Positions 26,901 through 35,580 are shown, counted from the stretch's first letter. The stretch: 64,000 nt of DNA from Lycocorax pyrrhopterus obiensis (GCA_014706295.1 JACSVZ010000022.1:7086830-7150829), one strand, 5' to 3'. Program-made: numbers and translations. The notes: generated from the letters alone by a model not told the origin.

Positions 26901-29766
26901 TATACCTTGCATCCATATGGTCTGGTAGTATGTGAGGTTGTTTTCATGGCAATCTAAAGATTGTCTAAATGTAGAGAACTCTGACCAACCAGAGAGAAAG
27001 AGGCAAGAGGCTGAATTACAGCTTAAAGGCTGTCTTGTCCCTCTGTAAGTGCCACCTCTCGCAGCATGTGTGTGAAACCATCTAAATATGCTGTTAACAG
27101 CTCTCCCTCATTGCTTTACAGCAAACACTGTTCCTTTTTGTCTCCTTTCTCCCAGGGTGGTCTACAATGAAGTCATACAGACTGCTAAATATTACATGAG
27201 AGATGTGACAGCCGTTGAATCCTCCTGGCTCTTGGAACTGGCACCTCACTTTTACCAGCAAGGAACGGTACGGAATCGGCAAAAAGGCCAAACGGTACCA
27301 TTGCTGCATGAGCAGCTCTTGTGTCTGAACTTTCTAAGGGTTTCTGTTCTGGTGTGGTCTGATGGGACAGAAATGAAGCTGCGCTGTTCATTGTAGTGGT
27401 TTTAATATGAAGGAAGAGGATAGTAAGTTGATGCATGGAAGGTTTTTCCCTATTATCCAGCCAGTGGATCTCAGAGTTACAAAATGAGATCCATTTGCTG
27501 GTAAAGTTACATTTACCATGGTATCACTTTGGGAAGTGAAGCCTTCAGCCATTCTATGTTTCAATACAGGCACTTGGTAGCACTTCCCTGAGCAGCGCCA
27601 TAGGTGGGCAGTGGTCACACTTTGCATAATAATTTTGGGAGAGCCTTTGCATGTTTTGCAAGTCTTTGTGAAAATCCTGAGCCTTTTTTTGACCATTAAT
27701 TATGTTTACTGCAGAAAAATCAGTTCTGATCTGTTCATGTGTGTGAAATGGCAAAGAACAGCTGCTGTTTGTGCAAACCTTTATTGCAAATTGCTCTGTG
27801 TGCTACAGATACCTTTTATTTACAAGTATCTTTTAATAGTTGTCACCAACCTTTATTGACTTCGTCCCATGTGAATCTGTCAATCCAGACTTATTCACTG
27901 GTCATTCTGAGAACTGAATTGGTATGAAATATTATCTAAATGTTAGTTCTGCTGCAGCTGTTGGTACCACATAGCCTATAAATACTGTGCAGATTACCAA
28001 ATTGATCTTGTATTTGAATTTCCCACGGGACATTAATAACTACTGAGCTTTATATTCTAAATTAATGAAATATTTCCAAAATCGGAGTGAAAAAATGCAT
28101 TTGCATATCAGACCTATGAAAAAGGTGGTCTTTTTCCAATTTATACATCTGCTACACTATTTGACTTTTTGGAGAATCTGATTTGTTTTCTTTCACTTCC
28201 TTGGAGTTTTGTCAAAATAGAGAATCCTGTGGTGCATGGAGTACCTTAGGACACCTCTGTGGTTACAGTTCCCAGCAGTCTGGCATCTGTTCATGTGACC
28301 GACTTGAGAGAAGGGTTTTTTGTGCTAATTTGGGATAATTCATCTCAATTATCCAGACAATTCCCATCTATAAATGGACTTACTAAGTAGCTGAATATTT
28401 TTTGCCTTTTTCCTATAAGACATTTGACAAAGGCAGTGATGACCCTGTTGGGGCAGACCCCTGAGCCTTCAGCTGCAGACATGGTGTAAAAAGGAGCTGA
28501 GCCAATGTTGTATCAAACCTGTTCCTGCAATAATTAGTCCTTTGACTCACATATTTACATGTTGTCACATAATTTACATTTAACATCCCGCACCCACACA
28601 AAATCCCATTGTGACCTCTCCGTGGGCTGAAGTTTGGAATGAGGTTTTCCTTGAGGTAGGTGGTAGCAAAGAAGACTTGACTTGAATTGTGCTGCCTACC
28701 TGACTGAGGGAACATGTTTTTCAGGGTAGTGCTAGTGCTGTTGTAGGTAATCTATGAAATGACATCAAAACCTAATTTTTACCATTGCCATGCTTTTGAT
28801 TCGATCAAGTGAAGTCAGTTTGCAGTATGACCTAAATCGTTGCTTTCATCCTAAAATAAATGGAAGCTCTAAAGGATGGTGCTGGTTTTGAGGAAAATTC
28901 TCTTTTCCAGCCTGGTCAGTTATCTATATCAGCCAAAAGGCTTGGGTGTCCTTATAATATGTTTGAAAATTAGAAATATTTCTCTTGTGTAAAACTTTGA
29001 GTCGTACATGTAAAATGTGAATAAGTGAACCATTGCAAATCACACAGGTTTATGTTAATTTATAGATATTCAGACCCCTTTTCTACTGAAGGATACATCT
29101 TTGTGCTAGGAAGAGATTCCTGAAATAGGAAAGATTTTATTTCTGTGTCAAATTAAAAACAAATTACCACTGAACAGGACTCTGTGTTAAAAAATGTTCT
29201 CCTACAGCTTCGTCTTGGTCAGTTATTTCTCATTCCAAGTTTTGCAGAACTCCCTCCATATTTTCATCCCACATATTTGTAGGCTTTTAAGAGCACAGAG
29301 GTTCCAAAGATCCAGTGCAATGTCAGGATTAATACAATTGTTAAAATCTCGTCCTTCACGTACATTCTCCTGGTGTCTTTTGCAGGTGTATTGTTGGGAC
29401 CACTTCTTTCTGTGCATTTTTACACCTGGAAAATTGCTTCCAGTGGGAAATTGTTCCTATGCTTGCAGTTAGTGCCGAAGAAGTTATTTTATACCAACCG
29501 AGAATATCACTTTGGGGTACATTTATTTAATGGGTTCTTATTTAATGGGTTTATTTTAGTTGTGTCAGTAAAAAGCAGAGCTTGGATGGGTGTTGATGCT
29601 TGGATATTTGTGTTAGAATTTATTTAAGTTGTGATTAAGGACTGGAAGCATTGTAGTTGATTTTTTTTCTAATTTTGGTGTATCTGCTAAGCAGTTCTTT
29701 TGTTCTTTTCTTTTCTTGCAGCATCTTTCCTTGAAAGCAAAAAGGGCTAAAGTAGATGACCACTGA
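2735..29766 (+). CDS. DHX35: DHX35, DEAH-box RNA helicase 35 (complete, 22 coding exons, 703 aa)
   Basis: An ATP-dependent RNA helicase of the DEAH/RHA family. From family knowledge, DHX35 is a nuclear spliceosome-associated helicase acting around the catalytic stages, with the G-patch protein GPATCH1 as reported partner. Joining 22 exons gives 2112 nt, 703 codons plus TGA, which matches the length I recall for human DHX35. Visible motifs: [10 protein letters not shown] (residues 77-85), Ia TQPRRVAA (106-113), Ib TDGMLVRE (153-160), II DEAH (176-179), III SAT (208-210), FLTG (280-283), [11 protein letters not shown] (341-350), [10 protein letters not shown] (389-396). Residues from about 410 to 690 carry the winged-helix, ratchet and OB-fold regions of DEAH helicases. 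The tail is short and basic (KAKRAK), ending DDH. The start at 2735 is chosen because it gives [11 protein letters not shown], the conserved vertebrate N-terminus, in a good initiation context (A at -3, G at +4). No frameshift or internal stop is seen. Homologous DEAH paralogues such as DHX8 or DHX15 are excluded by the N- and C-termini. Confidence 0.97.
2972..3409 (+). mobile_element. CR1 LINE 3' fragment, forward orientation, in DHX35 intron 1
   Basis: The stretch reads GAGAAGATGTTTTACGAGGA, then GGAGGCTGTAGGGAGGTGGG, and ends in the CR1 tail GGACTGGATGAGCTTGAAGG and CCAACCTTTATGATTCA. Its 3' part translates to [15 protein letters not shown], the relic of the reverse-transcriptase ORF C-terminus also seen in the copy at 14301-14557. 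It is a 5'-truncated, inactive copy. Confidence 0.9.
4181..4314 (+). CDS. DHX35: DHX35 coding exon 2 (residues 14-58)
   Basis: The acceptor is catgtag and the donor is AAG|gtacag, with a GTAC rather than the usual GTAA/GTGA. It encodes the N-terminal linker ending [19 protein letters not shown], the conserved lead-in to the helicase core. Intron 2 (4315-4797) is mostly AT-rich sequence. Confidence 0.95.
4610..4790. repeat. AT-rich low-complexity tract before exon 3
   Basis: The stretch is dominated by TATT, TTATTA and TTTTGTACATTTTG units, with ATGTATTATTTTTGTACATT-type segments occurring more than once. It looks like a decayed, expanded short repeat. It ends in the pyrimidine tract of the exon 3 acceptor. 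Confidence 0.7.
4798..4890 (+). CDS. DHX35: DHX35 coding exon 3 (motif I, residues 59-89)
   Basis: The acceptor is ctttcag and the donor gtaagt. It encodes the Walker A nucleotide-binding loop GETGCGKST followed by QIPQ. Phase 0 at both ends. Intron 3 is only 159 bp. Confidence 0.97.
5050..5127 (+). CDS. DHX35: DHX35 coding exon 4 (motif Ia, residues 90-115)
   Basis: The acceptor is tttgcag and the donor gtgagt. It encodes YLAEAGW followed by motif Ia [10 protein letters not shown], an RNA-contacting element of RecA domain 1. Intron 4 (5128-6725, 1598 bp) holds no recognisable element. Confidence 0.97.
6726..6830 (+). CDS. DHX35: DHX35 coding exon 5 (residues 116-150)
   Basis: The acceptor is ttctcag and the donor AAG|gtgaaa. 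It encodes [19 protein letters not shown] and the RFDDCTD segment, typical of DEAH RecA1. The upstream intron happens to stay open for 120 nt in this frame, but the cag at 6723-6725 and the conserved start VAGRV fix the boundary. Intron 5 (6831-7702) shows no repeat or gene. Confidence 0.96.
7703..7764 (+). CDS. DHX35: DHX35 coding exon 6 (motif Ib, residues 151-171)
   Basis: The acceptor is cttttag and the donor AG|gtaaga, phase 2. It encodes [20 protein letters not shown]. Too short to stand out as an ORF; found by motif Ib and phase. Intron 6 (7765-8389) has no recognisable element. Confidence 0.96.
8390..8459 (+). CDS. DHX35: DHX35 coding exon 7 (DEAH box, residues 171-194)
   Basis: The acceptor is ttcacag and the donor gtaatt. 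It encodes [20 protein letters not shown] and the following LLKK. DEAH is motif II, which binds magnesium-ATP. Intron 7 (8460-9081) contains an exact 28-bp tandem duplication. Confidence 0.97.
8583..8638. repeat. Exact 28-bp tandem duplication in intron 7
   Basis: Two adjacent identical copies (8583-8610 and 8611-8638) of a 28-base unit that begins GGGAGTGTGATTGC and ends CTCATTTA. The lack of any mismatch suggests a recent replication-slippage event. Confidence 0.95.
9082..9141 (+). CDS. DHX35: DHX35 coding exon 8 (motif III, residues 195-214)
   Basis: The acceptor is ctcccag and the donor GAG|gtacag, again a GTAC donor. It encodes [23 protein letters not shown] is motif III, which couples ATP hydrolysis to unwinding. 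Confidence 0.97.
9142..11088 (+). other. DHX35: DHX35 intron 8
   Basis: A 1.9-kb intron of AT-rich unique sequence. The only identified element is the diverged CR1-like stretch at 10085-10260. Confidence 0.6.
10085..10260 (-). mobile_element. Diverged CR1-like fragment, reverse orientation, in intron 8
   Basis: The segment reads TTCAGCCTCTCTTCATGGCA, then CTCCATCTCCTGGATCATAT and a block ending TCCTGTCCTTAATATTGG. This follows the order of a reversed CR1 segment, with many differences. It looks much older than the copies in introns 1 and 12. The boundaries are approximate. Confidence 0.5.
11089..11201 (+). CDS. DHX35: DHX35 coding exon 9 (residues 215-252)
   Basis: The acceptor is aatgtag and the donor AG|gtgtgt, phase 2. 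It encodes [10 protein letters not shown], an acidic loop, then [14 protein letters not shown], which leads into RecA domain 2. Intron 9 is only 166 bp. Confidence 0.96.
11368..11464 (+). CDS. DHX35: DHX35 coding exon 10 (residues 252-284)
   Basis: The acceptor is cccatag and the donor CAG|gtatag. It encodes [19 protein letters not shown] and ends DILAFLTGQ, the conserved FLTG strand of RecA2. Intron 10 (11465-12556) shows nothing recognisable. Confidence 0.96.
12557..12715 (+). CDS. DHX35: DHX35 coding exon 11 (residues 285-337)
   Basis: The acceptor is gctccag and the donor AAG|gtgagg. It encodes [18 protein letters not shown], then [20 protein letters not shown], part of RecA2. Intron 11 (12716-14014) is low-complexity in places (T-rich near 13050) but holds no clear element. 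Confidence 0.97.
14015..14225 (+). CDS. DHX35: DHX35 coding exon 12 (motifs V and VI, residues 338-408)
   Basis: The acceptor is cctgcag and the donor ACAG|gtcagg, phase 1. This is the longest coding exon. It encodes [10 protein letters not shown] (motif V) and QRAGRAGR (motif VI with the arginine fingers), then [11 protein letters not shown]. Its GC content is visibly higher than that of neighbouring exons. Confidence 0.98.
14301..14557 (-). mobile_element. CR1 LINE 3' fragment, reverse orientation, in intron 12
   Basis: It opens CACAGAATCACCAGGTTGGA and ends in GACTGTGTCCTCTTGTTCTG, the mirror image of a CR1 tail. The minus strand translates to [20 protein letters not shown], sharing the WNxLPGxVVESPSL core with the intron 1 copy. 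It is truncated at its 5' end. It starts 76 bp past the exon 12 donor and leaves the splice sites intact. Confidence 0.93.
14558..16168 (+). other. DHX35: DHX35 intron 12 remainder
   Basis: Downstream of the CR1 copy this is unique sequence with an 18-base A-run at 15795-15812. No gene or RNA element is recognised. Confidence 0.6.
16169..16293 (+). CDS. DHX35: DHX35 coding exon 13 (residues 408-449)
   Basis: The acceptor is accccag and the donor TCG|gtgagt. It encodes [20 protein letters not shown], then [18 protein letters not shown], the winged-helix domain that follows RecA2 in DEAH helicases. Intron 13 (16294-16752) holds a short tandem duplication at 16685-16719. Confidence 0.97.
16685..16719. 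repeat. 18-bp tandem duplication in intron 13
   Basis: CTCATGTTCTATGCTGAA occurs at 16685-16702, followed directly by a second copy identical over 17 bases (16703-16719). Confidence 0.9.
16753..16807 (+). CDS. DHX35: DHX35 coding exon 14 (residues 450-468)
   Basis: The acceptor is cttcacag and the donor G|gtgaga, phase 1. It encodes [18 protein letters not shown], the end of the winged helix. At 55 nt it is the shortest internal exon, found by phase and family pattern. Confidence 0.96.
16808..21693 (+). other. DHX35: DHX35 intron 14 (longest intron, 4.9 kb)
   Basis: Apart from the CR1 tail at 18330-18418, this intron is unique AT-rich sequence. I looked for nested genes on both strands. The short ORFs near 18760-19660 and 20612-20923 have no recognisable domains and look accidental. 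Confidence 0.6.
18330..18418 (+). mobile_element. CR1 LINE 3' tail, forward, in intron 14
   Basis: The stretch GAGCAGGCAGTTGGACTTGA, then GGGTCCCTTCCAACTTGAGA and CGATTCTG, is the last roughly 90 bases of a CR1-type 3' UTR. A short, 5'-truncated insertion. Confidence 0.7.
21694..21789 (+). CDS. DHX35: DHX35 coding exon 15 (residues 468-500)
   Basis: The acceptor is gctgcag and the donor CAG|gtagga, phase 1. It encodes [20 protein letters not shown], then [11 protein letters not shown], the start of the ratchet (HA2) domain. It follows the longest intron of the gene. Confidence 0.97.
22135..22229 (+). CDS. DHX35: DHX35 coding exon 16 (residues 500-531)
   Basis: The acceptor is cccctcag and the donor GCT|gtaagt. 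It encodes [20 protein letters not shown], then [12 protein letters not shown], within the ratchet domain. Intron 15 is 345 bp and intron 16 (22230-22810) 581 bp; neither holds a recognised element. Confidence 0.97.
22811..22888 (+). CDS. DHX35: DHX35 coding exon 17 (residues 532-557)
   Basis: The acceptor is ttctgcag and the donor AAA|gtaagt. It encodes [20 protein letters not shown] and [19 protein letters not shown] is the signature DEAH ratchet helix. Intron 17 (22889-24023) contains nothing recognised. Confidence 0.97.
24024..24153 (+). CDS. DHX35: DHX35 coding exon 18 (residues 558-601)
   Basis: The acceptor is tgtacag and the donor GAAG|gtgaaa, phase 1. It encodes [20 protein letters not shown], then [12 protein letters not shown]. 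[12 protein letters not shown] is the conserved DEAH helicase C-terminal motif. Confidence 0.97.
24856..24937 (+). CDS. DHX35: DHX35 coding exon 19 (residues 601-628)
   Basis: The acceptor is tttccag and the donor ACAG|gtgact, phase 2. It encodes [20 protein letters not shown] and the FHSTGAYR strand, at the entry to the OB-fold. Introns 18 (702 bp) and 19 (544 bp) are unremarkable. Confidence 0.97.
25482..25553 (+). CDS. DHX35: DHX35 coding exon 20 (residues 628-652)
   Basis: The acceptor is tttcaag, a less common AAG site. The donor is TG|gtgagt, phase 2. It encodes [20 protein letters not shown] and PPRW, matching the OB-fold HPSSVL motif of DEAH helicases. The phase match on both sides supports the AAG acceptor. 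Confidence 0.95.
25554..27155 (+). other. DHX35: DHX35 intron 20
   Basis: A 1.6-kb intron of unique sequence. No repeat, RNA gene or nested coding region is recognised. Confidence 0.55.
27156..27267 (+). CDS. DHX35: DHX35 coding exon 21 (residues 652-689)
   Basis: The acceptor is ctcccag and the donor ACG|gtacgg (GTAC again). It encodes [20 protein letters not shown], then [17 protein letters not shown], the VxYNExxxTxKxYMRxVT signature that closes the OB-fold. Confidence 0.97.
27268..29721 (+). other. DHX35: DHX35 intron 21
   Basis: A 2.45-kb intron separating the last 14 codons from the OB-fold. It is unique sequence, with a short direct repeat TTATTTAATGGGTT near 29523-29551. No nested gene is seen. 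Confidence 0.55.
29722..29766 (+). CDS. DHX35: DHX35 terminal coding exon 22 (residues 690-703 and stop)
   Basis: The acceptor is cttgcag. It encodes [14 protein letters not shown] and TGA. The basic KAKRAK stretch could contribute to nuclear localisation, which is inference. This 14-codon exon is far too short for ORF calling; it was found by phase and by the conserved DHX35 tail. Confidence 0.95.
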   Translation, partial: HLSLKAKRAKVDDH

Positions 29767-31270
29767 CATGACTTCAGTTGTTGTGACATCAGAAGCAGAA
29801 CCTACCAGTGATTTCAAGCTGGCTACAGTCCATTCAGCAGTCAGTTCATTAGCAATTTGATCTTCCATCAACCTAAATGTTTAAATGCCTGCCAGGGTCT
29901 GTAGGGGCTTATGCATGACCAGTACATTGTAAACCTAGAGCTTGCATTGTGGACATTTTAATCTTTGCCTACTTGACCTCTGTTGTTAATCTGGGCATGT
30001 TGCTCCTTTTAAATAGGTAGAAAAGCAACTTAAAAAGTAAGAGGACATACAGGACCACAAAAAACCTGAATCCTTCAAGAAAGAAACAGATTTCCTGGAG
30101 TGGTACTGCCTTATGAGCGTGGGGAGTAGGGTACCCTGCCTCCTGTCACCCAGAGCACTGTGACTTACACCGGCCAAACTGAGCCTGGCTCCTGCCAGCG
30201 GGAGCTCAGGGCAATCAACTACCCCTTGAAATGCAAGGTGCTGCCATGGAAACATTGATTTCATGTTGGACCATCCCAAACTGGTGCAGCTTGTGCTCCC
30301 AAGCAGTAAAAGTGTCCTGCCCGAGGTCGAGCTGGCCCAGCTCGCTGTGCTGAGCAATCCCTGTGTACTGAAATGTCTGGTTCTGTACGTGGGAGTTGCT
30401 GTCTGGGGAGGGGGAGAAAGAGCAGCTCAGTATTTTTAAGATGGATTAATTTTCTGCTCAATCAGGGGACTGAACATGTGTGTTCACAATCAATCAAGTT
30501 CACAGATGGGGCTTTACTTTTCTTTTTTATCCTATGAGAGCAAAAATGTTAACCTTCCACTGCTTGGAAATACCAGTAAATTTCATCTGGGGTGCATCAC
30601 CGAACACTGATTTTTAGCCTCTGTTAATCAGTAAAGAGGGAAATGTTCTGTACTTTCCTATAAAGAACACAGTCCTTTATATTTCTTTTATTACAAATCT
30701 GTTCTTTACTGCTTGGGACTCGTTTTCCTCTGTTATTGAGGAGAAGGATGCTCTGAACAGTTGCTGCTTTAATCAGGATTCCATGGCTATTTTTCAATAA
30801 GGAATGATGCTTGTTTGTGTTTTAACAAGACAGCTTGGATACATGTATTTATTTATATCCATTTTCCATTTTTACCTATTGATATTTATTTTAGAAAGAC
30901 ATCGCCTGAAAATTTTATTTTTGTAATTCAGCTGATTTGAAGAATGTTTTTTTGGCATATTAACTATTTTGTTTTCTTCTTAAAAAAAAAGGATGTAAAT
31001 AGGCAAAAATTTCTACATAGAACAAATGCCTTCCTCATCACAGGACTGCCTTGAAAACTTTCTTGAGAGCTTCTTTACCTTGTCCCTTCCAAATAACCTG
31101 CAGAGAGAACACGTTGTGCCAGGTGCACTGTGTGGTCTCCTCAGTGTGTCCATCCTGACTGCCAGCACAAACACATGTACCAGTCTCCAGGAATGGCACC
31201 AGCAGCATGAAAACTGTGTCACCTTCCTCGTCCTTGTCCCTGTGACCCTCACCTTTGTATTACTCTCTTA

Positions 31271-31312
31271 GAGTGGAAGCTCCTCGGGGCAGGGACTGTC
31301 TCCTAGCCAGAG
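31271..31312 (+). mobile_element. Possible ancient LINE (L2-type) 3' motif
   Basis: GTGGAAGCTCCTCGGGGCAG followed by GGACTGTCTCC resembles the conserved tail phrase of ancient amniote LINE elements. Only about 40 bases match, so this is a weak call. It would lie within the inferred DHX35 3' UTR. Confidence 0.3.
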
Positions 31313-31448
31313 CTGAGAGCAGTGTTGGAACTCACTGAAAAGATTCCATTTGCAGGTTTTTTTCTCTTAAAGGATTGGAGAAAGAGCTGAATATGAAGAC
31401 TTGTCAATTGTCTGTGTTTCTCTGTCCTCTGGAAGTATTCTTAAGAAA

Positions 31449-31454
31449 AATAAA
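31449..31454 (+). terminator. DHX35: Candidate poly(A) signal AATAAA
   Basis: This is the first canonical hexamer I find downstream of the DHX35 stop codon. The sequence 40-90 bases further is rich in G and T (repeated GCTGG and TGTGCTGG), as expected of a downstream element. Assignment to DHX35 is inference. Confidence 0.45.
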
Positions 31455-31475
31455 ACCGTTGACTTGAGGAAGCTT

Positions 31476-34400
31476 GGGAATGCATTGCTTTGGCCTGAGC
31501 AGGGGGTGATTTCCCAGTGCTGGGTGTGCTGGGCTGGGCTGGGCTGCCACTGGGTGGCCACTGCATTTGCCAGCTCTGAGAATTTCAGGTGGGTCTGGAG
31601 ACCTCTCTTGTCCAGATGTTCTTTTACCTGGCTGCACAGCTGCAGAATTTCCTCTGAGAATGCTGGTTCAGACCAACTCCTGCCGAGTTCAGAGCCCAGG
31701 GATGTGCGAGCTTTGTCACGTGCTGTGAGCCATCGTACTTGTATCAGTGCAGTAGGTCTTTACAAACAACACCAAAAAAAAGAAATTGAGACTTGTCTTT
31801 TTAGCAGTTTTACAAACTGTTAAGGTATCACCACACACAGAGCAGGCAGACCTTATACTAGTGATGCAGGCTGAGAATAAGTGTTTTTAGGATCCAGATT
31901 AAGGTCACCTTTAGAGAGAAAACTGCTCACATCAGAGATGTGGGCCCTTTGGAGGTTTGAAGACAGACAACTTAAAAAACCCTGAAAACATCTTTATTTT
32001 GTAAAACTTTGGCCTCCAGCTCCCTGCTGGATTTGTACAGAGCATTCTGCTTTAAATAGCTTTGTGTAAGGAGCTGGGTCACTGCCTTGTTGGTGGCTCT
32101 TTGCTGCATAAACAGGCTCTTGTGGGGGAGGTTGGAGTCATTTGGAGATGGTTGTCAGGAGTTTATGAAACACTTAAGGATTTGAGCCCTGGCTTTTAGA
32201 GAATGAGGTTAAAATATCAGCCTGTTGAATCAAAATACTGCTTGGAATAGAAGTCATTCCACTGCTGGCAAGGAGACAGATTACTTAAGAAGTAAATTGA
32301 TATCAAATGACTGTGGGGAAAAAAAAGGTGCACTCCTCAAGGCCCTCAGAAAGTGCTGTCAGGGTTTCTACTCAGGACTTCAGAATTATCAGCTCTAGAA
32401 GAAGATGAAGTTAAGCTGGAGTAAAGATTCAGCCAAGAAAATATTAATTGAAATATAGTTCCCATCTTGTGGTTTAAAAATAATTCTGATAAACTAATGG
32501 GGAAACAGTCGCAACTCTTTCTGGTTAATCTGAAGAAAGAGACAAGCAATTGAAAGTTGGGAGCCTTGGTTGTAGGGAAGGAGGGAGAGAAGAGAGCAGG
32601 GAAGCAGAGAGCCTTTCAGAATCCCTTCTTTTGGGAGCATCGTGGATAACTGCTCCTCCTGGGATTCTGGTAAGTGTCACGGGGCTCAGGCAATTTTACT
32701 GAAAGCAGTTTGGAACCAGGTTTGTTATTCTAACTTAATAACGTTAATCTCTATCAAGCGATCATACAATAACAATTGGCAAAGAAAGTCGACACCACAA
32801 CTCAGCATTTAGAGTAAGTGCCTCTGCTGGGGCTGGGAATAAACAAGTTGCAAGATGGACGTTAAGTACCTTGTGGAGAAACTGTTCTTGTCTCTGGTTT
32901 TTGGCTTAGAACTGGCTGCATTTTGAGAAAAGTGCCAGTAGATGGCAGGCACCGGTTTCAAGAAGTGCCTTGGGGAAAAACGAATTGGCCAGTTCTTCAC
33001 AAGTTTCCCTTATTCTTCAGTTTTACCATTTAATTAGTTTAATGATAAGTGGGATGAGAAAGGGTAAAGGAAAAAGCTGTCGGTGGCTGTGGGATAAAGG
33101 CAGTATTTGAAATGCAGAGATTAGTGAACAGCCCAGAGGGCTGAATGTCCTGCTGGTTTAAAAGCAAACAAACAAAATGCCCTAAAAACCCCCAAAATTC
33201 CCAACCAGTAAATTCTGGAGTGGTTCTTCCACTTACACTCTGAGTCATAAAAAATGGCAGTTTGTCCACACTTCATATTCGCTACAAAGGAATTTTTGAG
33301 ATATGTTGGATTCTAGCCACTATTGTAATAAACAAAATTAACAGTTTAGTGCAAAATAAACCCCAAAACCCCAAACCAACCAAAAAAAAATCCCTGTTAT
33401 GTTTGTGGCCACATGGCAGATGTGATTTGTCTCAGAAGATGCAGGAATATATTCCTGCTCCATTGCAAAACTGGCTTTTGCAGGGCTGTGGATGTGCAAG
33501 GCTGTGAGATGTAGGGGTTGTATTTGGCTATGTTGCCAATTATGAGCGATCAAAAATTGCCTGGAAAAAAATATCTCTTTTCTCCTTTCTAGAACAATAG
33601 TTAGAATTTAAAATAACTAAATGCATTTAATTTGTCTTTCAGATTTATTTGAACTCTCCCTTGCAGTTCCTGGAGTGCACAGGAGCACTGGGAGCGCCTC
33701 TCAAGGAAATCCCTGGTGATGAGTTCCCTGTGGGATCGGGAGATGTTTGCAGCTGGATGCAGCTGCACATCCCACCCTTGCTGTTTCCTTGCTTTCCCAG
33801 GTCCAAGGTTGCTCCCTGTGCTTTCCTTGCCGTCTGGGTGCTGCAGGAGGGGAGAAAAGCTGAGGTAGAAGCAGTCAGAGGAGGATGTTTCCTGTCCTTG
33901 GCGTGTTTCTGATCTCCTCCCACACATGCCTGGCAGTGGGTGGGTTTCCCTGCAGTGAGTCCTGCTTTGCTTGTGCAGCCTCTGCCTGCAAGGCTCCCTT
34001 CGAGGTCTCCCACCTGACCAGGGATCACCCACCAGGATCCCTGCAGACTTTCCATCCTGTACTGCTGTGCTTGGGAAAGTCAAAACTTACAGGAGAGAGA
34101 GCAGGACAGAGATCAGCAAACCACAACAGCTTCTTGGTTCCCTGCAGGCCATAGATTGTTTATTGCAGATGCCTGTTGGCAGAGAGAGGATCCCATCAGG
34201 CAGGGAATGTTTTGATGTCAGGAAATATCTTCCATGAGCCAGGTTTTATGGAAGTCCTGCTGTGTCTCCCTTTGGTGTCTGGTGGGATTCCAGGGTTTCA
34301 TGAGCTGTGCAAAGATCCTGCTGCGGCCAGGGCAGGGAAAGGACCCTTTGGGATGTGCTGGGACTGGGAAGAGCCAGGATCATGTTCAGTTCTGCCACAG

Positions 34401-35142
34401 GGAGCAGGATGTGCCTGGCCCTGCTTTTGTGCTGGCACAGGCTGGGCAGTGCTGGTGGGAGGCATCGATCACAGAGGCAGCTCTGGATGTGAATACAGGC
34501 TGGGACAGTGTGAAATAGGGATGGCCATTAGGAGCTGTCAGAGCAGTCAGGACACCAGGAAGGCTCTTTGCAGCTCCCTGGGGATGCTGGGCAGCCTGGC
34601 ACATGGAGGGGGGTTGTGTCAGAACCACAGCAGCGTTGAATGAGTGCCTTGTCTTACTCAAAATCTGGTTTTTTTTGAAATTGCAGCGGGTGCTGGTTTA
34701 ACCCTTTGCATTGCACGGGTGGGAAAGCAGCATGTTACAGTGGTGAGGGATCGATCAGAGATCTTGGTTTACATAGAGAAGCAGAAAGTGATTCCTCCTG
34801 CAGCTGCCTGGAGGGGACCTGCTGCACTGGAGCATTTCCAGAGGTGGTCATTCCTGGCTCTGTTACAAAACCTGCATTCACAGCTTGCCTGTCTGAGCAC
34901 CATCATGGCAGGGAGTCAGCCCAGGGTTTGGACCCATGATCTGCCTTGCAGGGCTCACCACAGAGTGAAGTTATGGTGGTGTGTGTGTGTGTGCTTCTTG
35001 CTGGCAGCAGGGCACATCTCTCTTGCTGTGCTGAGGGGAACCAGGCTGTCACTGCCCCTTTGTCTGGTCCCCACGTGCTGATGCTGGTAAGGTGTCCACA
35101 TCCCCTAGCGCTGATTTTCCAAGCAGCTGTCAAAACTCATGT
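31476..35142. other. Intergenic, no gene seen
   Basis: Unique sequence with a GCTGG pentamer run near 31523-31543, a C/A-rich simple tract at about 33355-33395 and a short TG run at 34978-34992. ORFs of up to 160 codons at 33601-34083 overlap one another on both strands in GC-rich sequence and show no family features. A motif-rich segment at 32720-32820 (with AACAATTGG) could be regulatory. Confidence 0.5.
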
Positions 35143-35580
35143 TGATGCCTTAGGTTTTAACTTTTATATTTTTTAAACTCTGTACTGCTTAGTGTGCAAC
35201 TTTGAAGCTTCTTGTAGCCTGTTACTTTCTGCTCTCTCGTGCCTGTTAGACACAACAAAGCCTCTCCGGACTGCTCTTCAAGGACACCTGGACCATCCTG
35301 AGCCCAAGGGGTGTAAACCAAGGAGTCTCTGAAAGGGGGGGTAGCTAAGGGGAATTACATCATTAAACTGGGGCTTTAATTGGAGAATTGACCCTGCTAT
35401 GCAAATGAACCAAACCTACCAAAGTGTGAAGAACTCGTGACCTGTTGTCCATCTTGGGGTCCATCGTGGCCATGGCCTCTGGCTCCCCAGGGTGTACCTT
35501 GAAGGCCCTTCAAATAAATACCTACTTTTTTTCCTTTACTCTGTCTAGTCTCTGTGTCTAGGAGGCCTGATAAGGCATCA
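35143..35580 (+). mobile_element. Solo LTR of an endogenous retrovirus (438 bp)
   Basis: The ends are TGATGCCTTA (35143-35152) and TAAGGCATCA (35571-35580), a perfect 10-base inverted terminal pair of TG...CA form. The insert is flanked by the 4-base duplication ATGT (35139-35142 and 35581-35584). A poly(A) signal AATAAA lies at 35513-35518, followed by a T-rich stretch and CTCTGTCTAGTCTCTG, in U3-R-U5 order. No primer-binding site or retroviral coding sequence follows, so it is a solo LTR left by recombination. A 4-base duplication fits a gamma-like (ERV1) family; the exact family is not determined. Confidence 0.88.

Larger units (their letters stand above)
29767..31475 (+). other. DHX35: DHX35 3' UTR (end inferred)
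   Basis: From the stop codon, the first good AATAAA is at 31449-31454, followed within about 50 bases by a G/T-rich stretch, so the mature 3' end may lie near 31470. Inside the stretch are overlapping AUUUA pentamers (ATTTATTTA, 30847-30855) and a Pumilio-type TGTAAATA (30994-31001). Both are possible post-transcriptional control sites. An earlier end using a variant signal cannot be excluded. Confidence 0.5.

Noticed and set aside
33601..34083. 160-codon minus-strand ORF
   Set aside because: Overlapping frames on both strands with biased composition and no recognisable homology.
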